Shown here: positions 1 to 8,270 of the stretch, piece after piece
Layout: each line of letters starts with the position of its first letter
Position numbering within the stretch: the stretch's first letter is position 1
Made by a program: the position numbers and the translations under genes
Assembly: GCA_946183915.1 (NCBI GenBank)
Contig: CAMHDJ010000009.1
Location: forward strand, 1 to 64,000
Reading direction: 5' to 3'
DNA length: 64,000 nucleotides
Origin: an uncultured Bacteroidales bacterium
GTDB lineage: Bacteria; Bacteroidota; Bacteroidia; Bacteroidales; P3
The notes under the pieces: model-generated
The model's database searches: none
What the model was told of the DNA's origin: nothing
What the model saw: the letters and a program-made list of their open reading frames with translations, nothing else

Positions 1-99
1 ATTCGCCGTTATAAAAGCCTGCGTAGCTTCGAGTAATTCGAGTAATTCGCCGTTATAAAAGCCTGCGTAGCTTCGAGTAATTCGAGTAATTCGCCGTTA
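1..99. repeat. 44-bp direct tandem repeat (module D arm)
   Basis: A 44-bp unit starting ATTCGCCGTTATAAAAGCCT occurs at 1-44 and 45-88, and a partial third copy starts at 89. The unit equals the right arm (GCCTGCGTAGCTT...TTCGAGTAATTCGCCGTTA) of the inverted-repeat elements at 12092-12288 and 55158-55309. Here only one arm is present and it is duplicated. There are no spacers, so it is not CRISPR. The element may extend beyond the left edge of the window. Confidence 0.9.
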
Positions 100-111
100 A
101 AATCCTTGTGC

Positions 112-205
112 GGGGTGGGTCGTTCTCCGCTTCGCTATCGGAAGCCTCCACTGGAGGCTCCCTTCACGTGCACGATCTAATTTTTTGACTTAAATTAACT
201 TAAAT
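112..205 (-). repeat. Dispersed repeat, modules B and A
   Basis: Read on the minus strand, this matches 12289-12385 almost base for base: an AT-rich segment (ATTTAAGTTAATTTAAG), the half-palindrome TTAGATCGTGCAC, then a hairpin AGCCTCCA-G-TGGAGGCT and the CGATAGCGAAGCGGAGAACGACCC tail. No protein is encoded. Confidence 0.85.
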
Positions 206-247
206 CTTGTGTTTTATCGAGAGTCCCCGATGGGGGACGACGGATAG

Positions 248-397
248 TAGCCGTGGGCGCCAGCCCACGGACAGTGACACTCAGCACCATGGATGGAGCC
301 CCGTAGGGGCGACGGAACACCCCGCCCACCTATCCGTCGCCCCTACGGGGCTTCGGTTTGTTTATACTCTGCTACCGTGGGCTGGCGCCCACGGCTA
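248..397. repeat. Nested perfect inverted repeats (module E hairpins)
   Basis: The outer arms at 248-270 and 375-397 are exact reverse complements (core CCGTGGGCGCCAGCCCACGG). The inner arms at 298-316 and 333-351 are also exact reverse complements (GCCCCGTAGGGGCGACGGA). Each arm is itself nearly palindromic. A related AGTCCCCGATGGGGGACGACGG lies at 222-243 and another CGCCCCTACGGGGC follows at 406-419. The rest, to about 580, is GC-rich and then AT-rich with no convincing gene. A 97-codon frame crosses it but is an artefact of the repeats. Confidence 0.8.
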
Positions 398-585
398 CCC
401 TCCGCCGCCCCTACGGGGCTCTGCTTCCAGCCCCCTCGCGCCCCGCAGAGGCACAGGAGACCCCGGCCTATGCCCCGCGGAACGTCTTAACAATTTATGA
501 TCCAAGTACAATGCTTTTGAGCCGCCCACAAATATAAAAAATGTTAATAACAATTCTGATTCTCATTTTATCCGAAAAAAAATTG

Positions 586-593
586 TACTTTTG
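586..593 (+). promoter_or_regulatory. Bacteroidota -7 element TACTTTTG
   Basis: TACTTTTG fits the TAnnTTTG -7 consensus. No clear -33 TTG is seen at the expected distance, so this is weaker than other promoters in the window. It would give a 5' leader of about 100 nt before the gene at 703. Confidence 0.45.
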
Positions 594-702
594 CAAAATA
601 ATATGATCATCTTGAAAGACAATGCGGGACCTCGGCGTATGGCATCTTCAACATTAGTTAACCAGACCTTAAACTGCAAGATTACAATTAATAATTAGCT
701 TT

Positions 703-2004
703 ATGACAAAAAGGTTATTCTTGCTCTCAATCATAGTCCTCGGCTTGTCCTATAGTCAAGTGCAGGCGCAGCAACTTGACACAATCGAGGAAGGGGATCC
801 GATGTATCTCTTTTATCAGCCAAAGCCAGTGGGCTTAGGTATCGGGTGCACCAGTTGGAATTTTACGGGCTGCTTGGTACAGGAGTATTGGGTAAAAGAC
901 TCTATCACGGTATATGGGGTCGCTGTAACGTTCGATCGGAGAGACTCCGATATGGGGTTTCAAAACTTTTATGACTACAAGGCTGTACTCATGGAGCCTC
1001 AGGGGTATAACATCGACACTAACCATCTCGCTTTGCAGCATATCGACTCCGTGAGAATCAATAACGGATTGGTAGTATCCCGGAAGTTCCGATATGTTAC
1101 CGATAATAACGAGTTGGTTGTTCCGTGTTATGAATTCTATTTCCCCCAGCCACATCTGGTGACAGACTCTTTCTATGTGGGCCGGGTTCATATGGGAAAT
1201 CAGCATGGCATTTGTGAATACGGTGTCACCTATAGTTATTCCGATCCCGGTAGCCAATACTACACCTTTTCCGATATCGATTCCTTTGCTCTTGAACATT
1301 TCAGCCTATTCGGCCCAGACTCGCGACACTGGGGCGTGTTCTTCCCTATCATCGGGTTGCGGTGCAATCCGGTGTCGCATTATGAATTAACCGATTTGTC
1401 GACCGATAGTGTCGTGGTGAGCTGGAATAATGTTGAAGACAGTGCCGCTTATCGGCTCCGGCTGATGGGCGACGATGGTAGCGACACCTCGTTCACCACC
1501 AGAGACACCTCCCTCACCCTCAGAGGTCTTTCGGCGGATGTCCGCTACAATGTTATGCTGTGTCGGCAATGCCAATACTCCACCCTCGCCTACGACTCTG
1601 TCAATGGCTACGACAGCCTCGTCTACAGCCAATGGCTTTCCGGTCTGGCTTTCCGTAACGGCGCCATCGACACCGCTTCGTCAGGCGGTATCGACACTAC
1701 AGGCACTGGCGGTATTGACACCACCGGTACCGGCGGCAATCCAACCGAGGGAATCATGCGTGCCGACGGCGACAGCTTCTCGCTGACGCCCAACCCGGCG
1801 CGTAGCAGCGTGCTGGTGACGCTGCCGGCAGCGGCTGTCGGCGGGCGCCTCTCGCTCTGCGACCTGGCGGGCCGCGAGCTGGAGTCGCACACGGTGCAGG
1901 GGCCGTCGCTGGAGTTCGACGTCAGCACCCGCGCCGCCGGCGTCTACCTCGTCAAGCTCGTCACACCCCGCGGCGTCAGCACCCGACGGCTGGTGGTGGA
2001 GTGA
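703..2004 (+). CDS. Secreted T9SS cargo with fibronectin III-like domain
   Basis: This 433-residue protein has an N-terminal signal peptide (hydrophobic residues about 5-20, ending VQAQ). Residues about 220-310 look like an FN3 domain (SVVVSWNNVEDSAAYRLRL). A low-complexity Thr/Gly linker with repeated GGIDTTGT follows. The last 75 residues have the pattern of a type A T9SS sorting domain (SLTPNPARSS ... AAGVYLVKLVT). It is therefore expected to cross the outer membrane through T9SS. The N-terminal half (about 40-215) is not recognised. Base composition changes sharply inside the gene: 45% GC in 1021-1080 against 75% in 1801-1860, as if a foreign passenger had been joined to a resident sorting module. 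It converges on the next gene with a 4-base gap. Confidence 0.75.
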   Translation: MTKRLFLLSIIVLGLSYSQVQAQQLDTIEEGDPMYLFYQPKPVGLGIGCTSWNFTGCLVQEYWVKDSITVYGVAVTFDRRDSDMGFQNFYDYKAVLMEPQGYNIDTNHLALQHIDSVRINNGLVVSRKFRYVTDNNELVVPCYEFYFPQPHLVTDSFYVGRVHMGNQHGICEYGVTYSYSDPGSQYYTFSDIDSFALEHFSLFGPDSRHWGVFFPIIGLRCNPVSHYELTDLSTDSVVVSWNNVEDSAAYRLRLMGDDGSDTSFTTRDTSLTLRGLSADVRYNVMLCRQCQYSTLAYDSVNGYDSLVYSQWLSGLAFRNGAIDTASSGGIDTTGTGGIDTTGTGGNPTEGIMRADGDSFSLTPNPARSSVLVTLPAAAVGGRLSLCDLAGRELESHTVQGPSLEFDVSTRAAGVYLVKLVTPRGVSTRRLVVE

Positions 2005-2008
2005 TGGT

Positions 2009-2797
2009 CTACTTCAGCTCGATGAAGGGGACCGAGTTGCCGAGCATGTACTGCGGCATCTTGCCGTCCCACTTCTGCACGGCCTCGTAGCTGACCAGTT
2101 TGGGGTTGCGCTCGAGGGCGTTGGCCTTGATGCGCATGGCTTCGGCCTCGGCCTCGGCGGCAATCTTGGTCTGCTTGGCTTTCTCCTCGACCTGGATGGT
2201 GACGTTCTTGGCCTTCAGGGCCTCCTGCTCGGCCACCTGCTTCTCCTTGATGGCGTTCTCGAACTGGTCGTCGAAGTCGATGTCGACCAGCTGGAACTGG
2301 ATGTTCATGAAGTAGTTGCTGTCGAGCGTCTGGCGGAGGGTCTGCTCGATGGCGCGGCGCACGGCGTCGCGGTTCTCGACGATCTCGGTGGCGGCGAAGT
2401 TACCGAAGGCTTCCTTCATGGCCGAACGGACGAAGGGGACAACGATGCGGTTGTGGTAGTCCATGCCGACGTTGCGGTAGAGGCGGTTGACGTTGGCCCG
2501 CACGAGGTCGTAGTTGATGGTGTAGTCCACCTCCGAGGTCTGCACGTCGCGCGTGTAGGAGTTCTCGTGTCCGTCGAATTTCTTTTGCTGGATGTTGATC
2601 TTCTTGACGCTCTGGATGAAGGGCACCTTCATGTGGAGGCCGTCCTCGATGGTGTTCTCCGAGATGCGCCCGAAGGTGCTGAGGATGCCGCGCTCGGTCG
2701 ACTTGATAGTGTAGAACGACGAGGACAGCAGGATGATGGCCACGACGAGGACCACGATCCAGGTGGTCAGTTTCTTGGTTTCTCCGAAAAAGTTCAT
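2009..2797 (-). CDS. Prohibitin-like SPFH (band 7) membrane protein
   Basis: The 262-residue protein has one N-terminal transmembrane helix (about residues 10-30, WIVVLVVAIILLSSS). An SPFH domain follows, with the typical opening STERGILSTFGRI and the DGLHMKVPF segment. An Ala/Glu/Lys-rich coiled coil lies at about 190-235 (KEKQVAEQEALKAKN). Proteins of this family form large membrane-attached rings and often modulate FtsH-type proteases or membrane microdomains. It is the last gene of a minus-strand group with the T9SS cargo gene at 7416 and the USP-like gene, 57 bases after the latter. The exact role is inferred from the family only. Confidence 0.85.
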   Translation of the reverse strand: MNFFGETKKLTTWIVVLVVAIILLSSSFYTIKSTERGILSTFGRISENTIEDGLHMKVPFIQSVKKINIQQKKFDGHENSYTRDVQTSEVDYTINYDLVRANVNRLYRNVGMDYHNRIVVPFVRSAMKEAFGNFAATEIVENRDAVRRAIEQTLRQTLDSNYFMNIQFQLVDIDFDDQFENAIKEKQVAEQEALKAKNVTIQVEEKAKQTKIAAEAEAEAMRIKANALERNPKLVSYEAVQKWDGKMPQYMLGNSVPFIELK

Positions 2798-2854
2798 AGT
2801 GTTTTGGTATTTGTGTTATTATTATTGTTTGATTGTTCAATATTGGCAACACCC

Positions 2855-3658
2855 TCAGTCGCAGAGGATGTAGAGGTCGTCGCGCGGGTTGAGGAAGAGG
2901 AGGGGTGTGTGCGAAGGGTGGGCAAGGAGCTGCCGCTCGGGGAGGGGCCGCAGGAGGTCGACGAGGTCGCGGTCGCGGAGATCGGTGGTGCGGGCAATAA
3001 GGAGATCGGGGTGCAGCTGGTCGAGGGCGGCTTGGTCGACGCGGGTTTGGCTGTCGACGGCCGGTGCGGTGTAGCTGATCTCGAGCGGGGCGAAGAGTTT
3101 GTCGGCGAAGTGCATGTTGTTCTGCCATCGCTGGCGGAGCCCCTCGTCGCGATAGTCGGGGTGGGCGATGGCGATGCGGTAATTGAGGAAGCGGGCCAGA
3201 TAGGAGGCCCAGACGAGCTTCTCGCGGCCCTCGCGGTGATGGGTGAGGGTGAGGGCGGCGGTGAGAGGCGTAGTGCCGTCCGACATGTCGCCGGCTTTCA
3301 TGTCTTCACCCACCACCAGGTAGGCCGTCTTGCAGTTGCGGAACTCGCGCAGGAGGGTATGGGGGTGGGTGAGCGACGAGCGGGGGGCCGTGGGGTCGAC
3401 CGCAGCGACGGCCAGAATGGCACCGAAGGCGGTGGGGAGTCCCTCGATGGCGGTGTGCCAGTCGCCGGTAAGGCTGGCGTAGGGCACGCCAAGTTTGCGC
3501 AGCCACTCGGGGGCATCGCCCGGAGTGCGCTTCACGTGGAGGGCCATGAGGCCTTTGTGGCGCAGGCACTCGGCGAAGTGACGCGCCCAGGGGAGCACCC
3601 GCGCGGCGCTCTCGGCGCTCTCGACGCAGGCTATGACGTATTGGTCTTTCTTGCTCAT
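2855..3658 (-). CDS. Universal stress protein-like protein
   Basis: The protein has 267 residues. The ATG at 3658 is preferred over an upstream in-frame start because it overlaps the TGA of the preceding gene by 4 bases (ATGA), a typical coupling. The N-terminus (KKDQYVIACVESAESAARVLPWA) and the LMALHV strand resemble a USP-type alpha/beta fold. Two related halves seem possible, the second starting near REKLVWASYLARFLNYRIAIAH. No nucleotide-binding G-x2-G-x9-G signature is obvious, so it may not bind ATP. It lies between a very large secreted protein and a prohibitin-like protein. Assignment is by fold impression only. Confidence 0.5.
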   Translation of the reverse strand: MSKKDQYVIACVESAESAARVLPWARHFAECLRHKGLMALHVKRTPGDAPEWLRKLGVPYASLTGDWHTAIEGLPTAFGAILAVAAVDPTAPRSSLTHPHTLLREFRNCKTAYLVVGEDMKAGDMSDGTTPLTAALTLTHHREGREKLVWASYLARFLNYRIAIAHPDYRDEGLRQRWQNNMHFADKLFAPLEISYTAPAVDSQTRVDQAALDQLHPDLLIARTTDLRDRDLVDLLRPLPERQLLAHPSHTPLLFLNPRDDLYILCD

Positions 3659-6600
3659 CTGATCAGGGTGATGTCGCCTTTGAAGTCGGTCTCGACGCCG
3701 TTGACGCACCGGATGCGGCAGGTGTAGGTGTAGACGCCCGCGAGGGCGGGGGTGTTGTTGAACGTGCCGTCCCAACACTGGGTGGCATCCGAGCTCTCGT
3801 AGACACACTGGCCCCATCGGTTGAAGAGGGCAATGTGGAACTCGGTGAGCAGTTCGGCGTTGAAACAGAGCCGGTCGTTGCGACCGTCACCGTTGGGGGT
3901 GAAAGCGTTGGGGATAACGAAGTCGGGCGCGCCGCAGTTGATTTCGGTGCAATGAATGCAGACGCTGGCCGAAAGGGTGCAGCCGTCGGCCGAGGTGGCT
4001 TGGACGGTGTAGCAGGCTGTGGTGTCGGAGGGGGTGGCCGTGGGGTGCTGGATGTCGGGCCGGTCGAGGTCGGCAGCAGGGCTCCAGAGGTAGCTGGCGG
4101 CGCCGTCGCTAGCGTGGAGGGCGAGGCTCTCGCCGAGGTAGATCTCGGTGCGGTCGGCCCAGGCCCGGAAGCCGTCGAGCGAGTGGTCGCGCCGGATGAC
4201 AGTGGTGTCGACAAGCGGACAGCCGAGGGAGGTGAGCTGGGTGACGTAGGTGCCGGGGCAGAGGCCGTCGATGAGGGTGTCCAGGGCGGGTTCCTCGGGG
4301 ATGGCGCTCATGTTGTAGTGTATGTTGATCCAACCGGTGCAGCTGTCATCACAGAGGGCGGCAGAGAACTCCTTTTCGTAGTAAGGGCGCGGTGGATTCT
4401 GGAGGGTGACCTCACGAGAGTAGGAGCAACCGTAGCCTTCGACGCTGACGAGGTAAGTGATGTCTGGAGCCAGACTGTCGACCGTGAAGAAAGTGCGGCC
4501 TCCGGCTTGGCTAAAGGTGGGGGTGCCCACTGGCGGCTGGACCGCGACGACGATGGAGTCGGGGTCTATCTCAGGTCCCAGACGGAAGACGGCGCTTCCG
4601 TCGGTCGAATCGTGGCATGAGATGGCGATGGGTTGCCATTGGTCGACGAGGGTGTAGGTGCGCACGTGGAAGGTGTCGACCTGGGTACACACACCGGCCG
4701 AGGTATGAAGGACATAGGTGCCCGTGGCGCTGACCCAGGGGTTGGCAACGGTGGAGTCGCTGACAGGGTCGCCGCTCCAGGTATAGGTGGCTCCCACCAC
4801 AGGGGGATTGCCGATCTGTATACTACTACCATTACATGACAACTCGGGGCTATGGGAAAGCTCGATGGAACCAAGCACCTGAACGGTGTGGCGCTGAGTG
4901 TCGGCCTCGGAACAACCGCCAGGCTGGTTAGCGATGAGAGTAATGGTGTAGATGCCCGGGGTAGTATAGGTGTGGCTGGGGTTGCGCTGGGTGGAGGTGG
5001 TGCCGTCGCCGAAGTCCCAGTGGAAGGAGGATCCTCGGCCGGTGTTGGTGAGATGCAGATCGTATGGAGCACATCCGGCTTCAGGCAGCAGGAACTCGGC
5101 CACCGGGAAATCGTCGGTGACATTGAAGCGGAAGAGGGCGTTGTTGCAGTTGGACGACTCGTTGGAACTGCTCCAGGCCCCAGCCGAGGTGGGGAACCCC
5201 TGGGTACCGCCACACGAGGCACAGACCGACTGATAGAGCGTGCCCAGACGATCGAAGCGGGAGGTACCTCCATCAACATGATCGGCACCATTGTAACTCG
5301 AAGTGTTTTGGTGCAGCTGACCGAAGAAGGTAGCATACTTCAACTGATTGGCGTTGGCGTCAAGGCTAATGATGTAGAAGTCCTGTCCATCGGTGGAGTC
5401 GCTGTAAGCATCGGTTGTGACTTCCATTGCATGAGTACCTCCGGAGTACCAAGAGGCGATGTACGGGACGAAATCGCGCCCCCAACCGGCAGCATAGACA
5501 CGGTTGCAGATGTCGGCTGCGAAGGCTGTCGGGGAAAGGTTGATGCGGTTAGGGGTTCCGAAAACAGTACTCCAGCGGCGCACGTCAAGCCCTGGCGCCA
5601 AGCGCATGAGAAGCATTCCAGAGTTAGGGATACTATAGCCTGCGTTATAAATAAAGTAAGGACTGGCATAATGGGTCTGGCCGAAAAGGAAGACTTCGTC
5701 ATGATGGCCGGTACGGACGAAGTATATTTGATCGTATAAATGGTCACCTATAAACGTGGAGGACATGAGGCGATCACCAGCGTAGCTAATCTTGCTAACA
5801 AAGCCGTCGGCCGTGCCACCGCCATACGTCGTCTGAAAGGCACCTTCAGTGACTGGGAAATTAGAACTACTGGTGCCTCCACACACCAAAAGATTGTAGG
5901 CAGAGTCGACATCAATACTATAGACTGCATCATCGCTAGAACCGCCCAGATAGGTACTCCAAAGGAGGTTGCGCAGGTTGTGGTCGAGCTTGAGCACCAC
6001 CCCGTCCTGCCGGCCACCGAGGGTAGGCTGCACACAGCCCTGATTCACAGGGAAATCGGTACTGAATGTCGTACTGCCTATATAGATATTGTTCAGGTTG
6101 TCTGTGATAATTTCGCCACGGGCACCATCTCCATAGTTATGGTACAACGAGTCGTTGCCCCCCATAACAGTGTTGTAGTTGTCGCTGTAGACGTTACGGT
6201 AATTGAGGCCGTCGTTTCCAGAACCGCCCACATAGGTTGACGCTAGCATCTGAGTACCGTCGGTCGAGAGTCGACTAACAAAGATATCACTGCCATTCTG
6301 GAAGTTGATAGCGCTGGAAAGGTAATTGATAGTATGGCCACCGGCGAAGAATGTTTGGTAGGAACCTGCTGTGACCGGAAAGTTGGCCGACCCTGTGGTG
6401 CCAAAAATCAATAGCTCGTCGAAGCTGTTAACAAAAAGACTGTGGGGCATATCACTCGATGAGCCGCCAAGATAGGTTGCATAGAGACGGTGCCTCCCCG
6501 TCGAGTCAAACTTGAAGATACCAATATCACAACTACCACCTCCATAGGAACTCTGGTAGGCTCCCAGCGAGGTCGGATAGCCAATGGCAAAGACCAGGCC

Positions 6601-7416
6601 CGCCGTATAGACGTTCTTTTGCGAATCGTAGGTGGCGGTGGTACCCCAATTATCGGCCGTGGAGCCCGTATAGGTAGAGAATATCAGCACAGGGTCAATG
6701 ACGAGGTCACGGCTCTGATCATATGATCCCACCTCCACCCAAGCACGATATCGTCCCTCTTTGGTGCGACTCACGCGCCATCGACTGCTCACTTCCTGCT
6801 CTTCGTTGCCTTGCAACTGGTAGACATACGGCTTCAGCTCCATAATATACCTTACCGATGTTCGGATACGCAACAGCCCAGCCGAGGTCACCTCGACACC
6901 GTCAGTGCCCTCGTATTCAATGATCACCTGCGAGGCTTCGGCTCCTGAGCGGACGATAAAGTTGTATTTAAGCGCCTTGTCAGCGCCATAGATCTCAAGG
7001 TCGACCCCAGGATAGAGGTCGTCATATCGCACAGCATCGTATTGAGGCACCCGGCTCCGCCAGAAAGCAGGGTTGTCTCCCAGAAAGTAGTTAGCATGTG
7101 TTGACTGAGGATTAAACCCGCTTGGTTCCACATCATCAGCGGCCACAAAGTGCATGCGGTACGCATGATAGGCCGGTACTTTATTGACTGGAGCCGGGTG
7201 GGGGAGACTCTCGCGCAGGGCCACCGTGATAGCCCGAGACTCCAAGAACAGGGCTGCATCATGAAGTTGCGCCTCGTAGCGGTAGGGCTGCTCCCATTGT
7301 CCACGGTTCTCAACAAATGAGACGGTCGTACCCACACCCAGTGTGTCACGGTCATGTCGCGCCATCGCGTTGCAACACAGCGCCATCAGTACTATCAAAA
7401 AGCCCAATCGTCTCAT
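3655..7416 (-). CDS. Large secreted T9SS type B cargo with SBBP repeats and PKD domain
   Basis: The 1253-residue protein has a signal peptide (LGFLIVLMALCCNAMA). An N-terminal domain opens VSFVENRGQWEQPYRYEAQ, commonly seen before beta-propeller cargo. Several SBBP-type repeats have STYLGGSSSD / STYVGGSGND motifs (about residues 250-620). A PKD domain follows (FHWDFGDGTTSTQRNPSHTY). The C-terminal gliding-motility-type (type B) sorting domain has FVIPNAFTPNGDGRNDRL and FNRWGQCVYE. The 5' two thirds is clearly less GC-rich than the 3' third. A well-formed promoter lies just upstream. It is expected at the cell surface. Adhesion or polymer binding is inferred from the architecture. Confidence 0.85.
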   Translation of the reverse strand: MRRLGFLIVLMALCCNAMARHDRDTLGVGTTVSFVENRGQWEQPYRYEAQLHDAALFLESRAITVALRESLPHPAPVNKVPAYHAYRMHFVAADDVEPSGFNPQSTHANYFLGDNPAFWRSRVPQYDAVRYDDLYPGVDLEIYGADKALKYNFIVRSGAEASQVIIEYEGTDGVEVTSAGLLRIRTSVRYIMELKPYVYQLQGNEEQEVSSRWRVSRTKEGRYRAWVEVGSYDQSRDLVIDPVLIFSTYTGSTADNWGTTATYDSQKNVYTAGLVFAIGYPTSLGAYQSSYGGGSCDIGIFKFDSTGRHRLYATYLGGSSSDMPHSLFVNSFDELLIFGTTGSANFPVTAGSYQTFFAGGHTINYLSSAINFQNGSDIFVSRLSTDGTQMLASTYVGGSGNDGLNYRNVYSDNYNTVMGGNDSLYHNYGDGARGEIITDNLNNIYIGSTTFSTDFPVNQGCVQPTLGGRQDGVVLKLDHNLRNLLWSTYLGGSSDDAVYSIDVDSAYNLLVCGGTSSSNFPVTEGAFQTTYGGGTADGFVSKISYAGDRLMSSTFIGDHLYDQIYFVRTGHHDEVFLFGQTHYASPYFIYNAGYSIPNSGMLLMRLAPGLDVRRWSTVFGTPNRINLSPTAFAADICNRVYAAGWGRDFVPYIASWYSGGTHAMEVTTDAYSDSTDGQDFYIISLDANANQLKYATFFGQLHQNTSSYNGADHVDGGTSRFDRLGTLYQSVCASCGGTQGFPTSAGAWSSSNESSNCNNALFRFNVTDDFPVAEFLLPEAGCAPYDLHLTNTGRGSSFHWDFGDGTTSTQRNPSHTYTTPGIYTITLIANQPGGCSEADTQRHTVQVLGSIELSHSPELSCNGSSIQIGNPPVVGATYTWSGDPVSDSTVANPWVSATGTYVLHTSAGVCTQVDTFHVRTYTLVDQWQPIAISCHDSTDGSAVFRLGPEIDPDSIVVAVQPPVGTPTFSQAGGRTFFTVDSLAPDITYLVSVEGYGCSYSREVTLQNPPRPYYEKEFSAALCDDSCTGWINIHYNMSAIPEEPALDTLIDGLCPGTYVTQLTSLGCPLVDTTVIRRDHSLDGFRAWADRTEIYLGESLALHASDGAASYLWSPAADLDRPDIQHPTATPSDTTACYTVQATSADGCTLSASVCIHCTEINCGAPDFVIPNAFTPNGDGRNDRLCFNAELLTEFHIALFNRWGQCVYESSDATQCWDGTFNNTPALAGVYTYTCRIRCVNGVETDFKGDITLIR

Positions 7417-7439
7417 ATTGATAAAAACATTATCGACTG

Positions 7440-7470
7440 CAAAGATACGGATTTTTTATGATATAGCAAA
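7440..7470 (-). promoter_or_regulatory. Promoter for the 7416 gene
   Basis: On the minus strand TATCTTTG (7440-7447) matches TAnnTTTG. TTTG (7467-7470) lies 19 nt further upstream as the -33 element. The predicted leader is about 17 nt. Confidence 0.75.
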
Positions 7471-7488
7471 ATAAAACTTATCATTAAA

Positions 7489-7517
7489 CAAAAAAAAGAG
7501 AACCATCTTCGGTTCTC
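7489..7517 (-). terminator. Intrinsic terminator after tRNA-Arg
   Basis: A GAGAACC/GGTTCTC stem (7498-7504 with 7511-7517) is followed on the minus strand by a run of eight T. It sits 7 bases after the tRNA 3' end. Confidence 0.85.
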
Positions 7518-7523
7518 TTCTCT

Positions 7524-7600
7524 TGGTGACTCCTGCAGGATTCAAACCTGCAACCTTCTGATCCGTAGTCAGATGCTCTATTCAGTTGAGCTAAGGAGCC
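7524..7600 (-). tRNA. tRNA-Arg (anticodon ACG), CCA encoded
   Basis: The minus strand reads as a complete cloverleaf. The acceptor stem is GGCTCCT/AGGAGTC, and the anticodon stem TCTGA/TCAGA encloses loop CTACGGA, so the anticodon is ACG. The T-arm contains GGTTTGAATCC. The 3' end ACCA is encoded. A strong promoter and an intrinsic terminator flank it. No integrase or duplicated tRNA end is seen, so there is no sign that it serves as an attachment site. Confidence 0.95.
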
Positions 7601-7638
7601 ATCTTGTTCTTTCAGTCTTCTCTCCTTGAAAGCGGGTG

Positions 7639-7670
7639 CAAAAGTACTAACTTTTTGGATACTGACCAAA
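7639..7670 (-). promoter_or_regulatory. Promoter for tRNA-Arg
   Basis: Minus-strand TACTTTTG (7639-7646) with TTTG or TTGG (7667-7670) about 20 nt upstream, an excellent match to the Bacteroidota consensus. Confidence 0.75.
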
Positions 7671-7739
7671 TTTTTTTTCAAATTATTTTCGACTCATCCC
7701 ATAACCCGCTGCAAAACAAGAATGTAATCAAACGATTTT

Positions 7740-8270
7740 TTAGCTCACTATAGGCTCACATCCGTACACTTCGCGGTGCAGAAGGTCCCGAATTTCGGAA
7801 AATTCGTCGTCGTCAAGCTCATATTTTGACATTATGATCATCGGAACCGTGCGACCATCGTGATGGTATGAGGGTTGCACATAGGTCTGGGGGTTCTGGA
7901 AGAAGCCCATACTGGCGTAAAATTCTACCCGATGGTCGGCCTCCTCGGTGTTGGGGAGTTCGACCTCGAGCACCACCTGTTCGGTCTGTTGCGACAGGAA
8001 GTTAAGGAACACAGCCTTGCCGAGACCCTGGTTGCGAAGCTCCTCATCGATGGCGAAGTGCTCCACATAGACCAGCTCGTCGAAGGTCCAGTAGGTGAGT
8101 ATGCCGACCGGCTCGTCGCCATTTTCGGCCACTAAGAAATGGAATTTGCCGGCATCACGCTGCCGGAGACTACTGAAGGGCGGGCGTTCCTGTTCGGGGA
8201 ACGCCTCTTCAAACAGTTCTTGTGCAAAGTGCGAATGATCGCTTTCTGCCAAATTGGTAAATGTTATCAT
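7740..8270 (-). CDS. GNAT-family N-acetyltransferase
   Basis: This 176-residue protein starts at ATG 8270 rather than the TTG one codon upstream. That ATG shares a base with the stop of the preceding gene (TGATG). The GNAT fold shows in VYVEHFAIDEELRNQGLGKAV, which holds the acetyl-CoA-binding R/Q-x-x-G-x-G/A loop (RNQGLGKA), followed by FLNFLSQQ and the FYASMGF strand near the C-terminus. The substrate cannot be read from sequence. It is the last gene of the GT2, sigma factor, envelope protein, acetyltransferase unit. Confidence 0.8.
   Translation of the reverse strand: MITFTNLAESDHSHFAQELFEEAFPEQERPPFSSLRQRDAGKFHFLVAENGDEPVGILTYWTFDELVYVEHFAIDEELRNQGLGKAVFLNFLSQQTEQVVLEVELPNTEEADHRVEFYASMGFFQNPQTYVQPSYHHDGRTVPMIIMSKYELDDDEFSEIRDLLHREVYGCEPIVS

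Noticed and set aside
1-99. Possible CRISPR array
   Set aside because: The 44-bp units are directly adjacent without spacers, and no cas genes are present.
207-500. 97-codon frame in the first intergenic region
   Set aside because: It consists wholly of inverted-repeat hairpins and is Pro/Gly/Arg-rich, with no ribosome-binding site.
7524-7600. tRNA-Arg as an integration site
   Set aside because: There is no integrase, no duplicated tRNA 3' end and no composition shift beside it.
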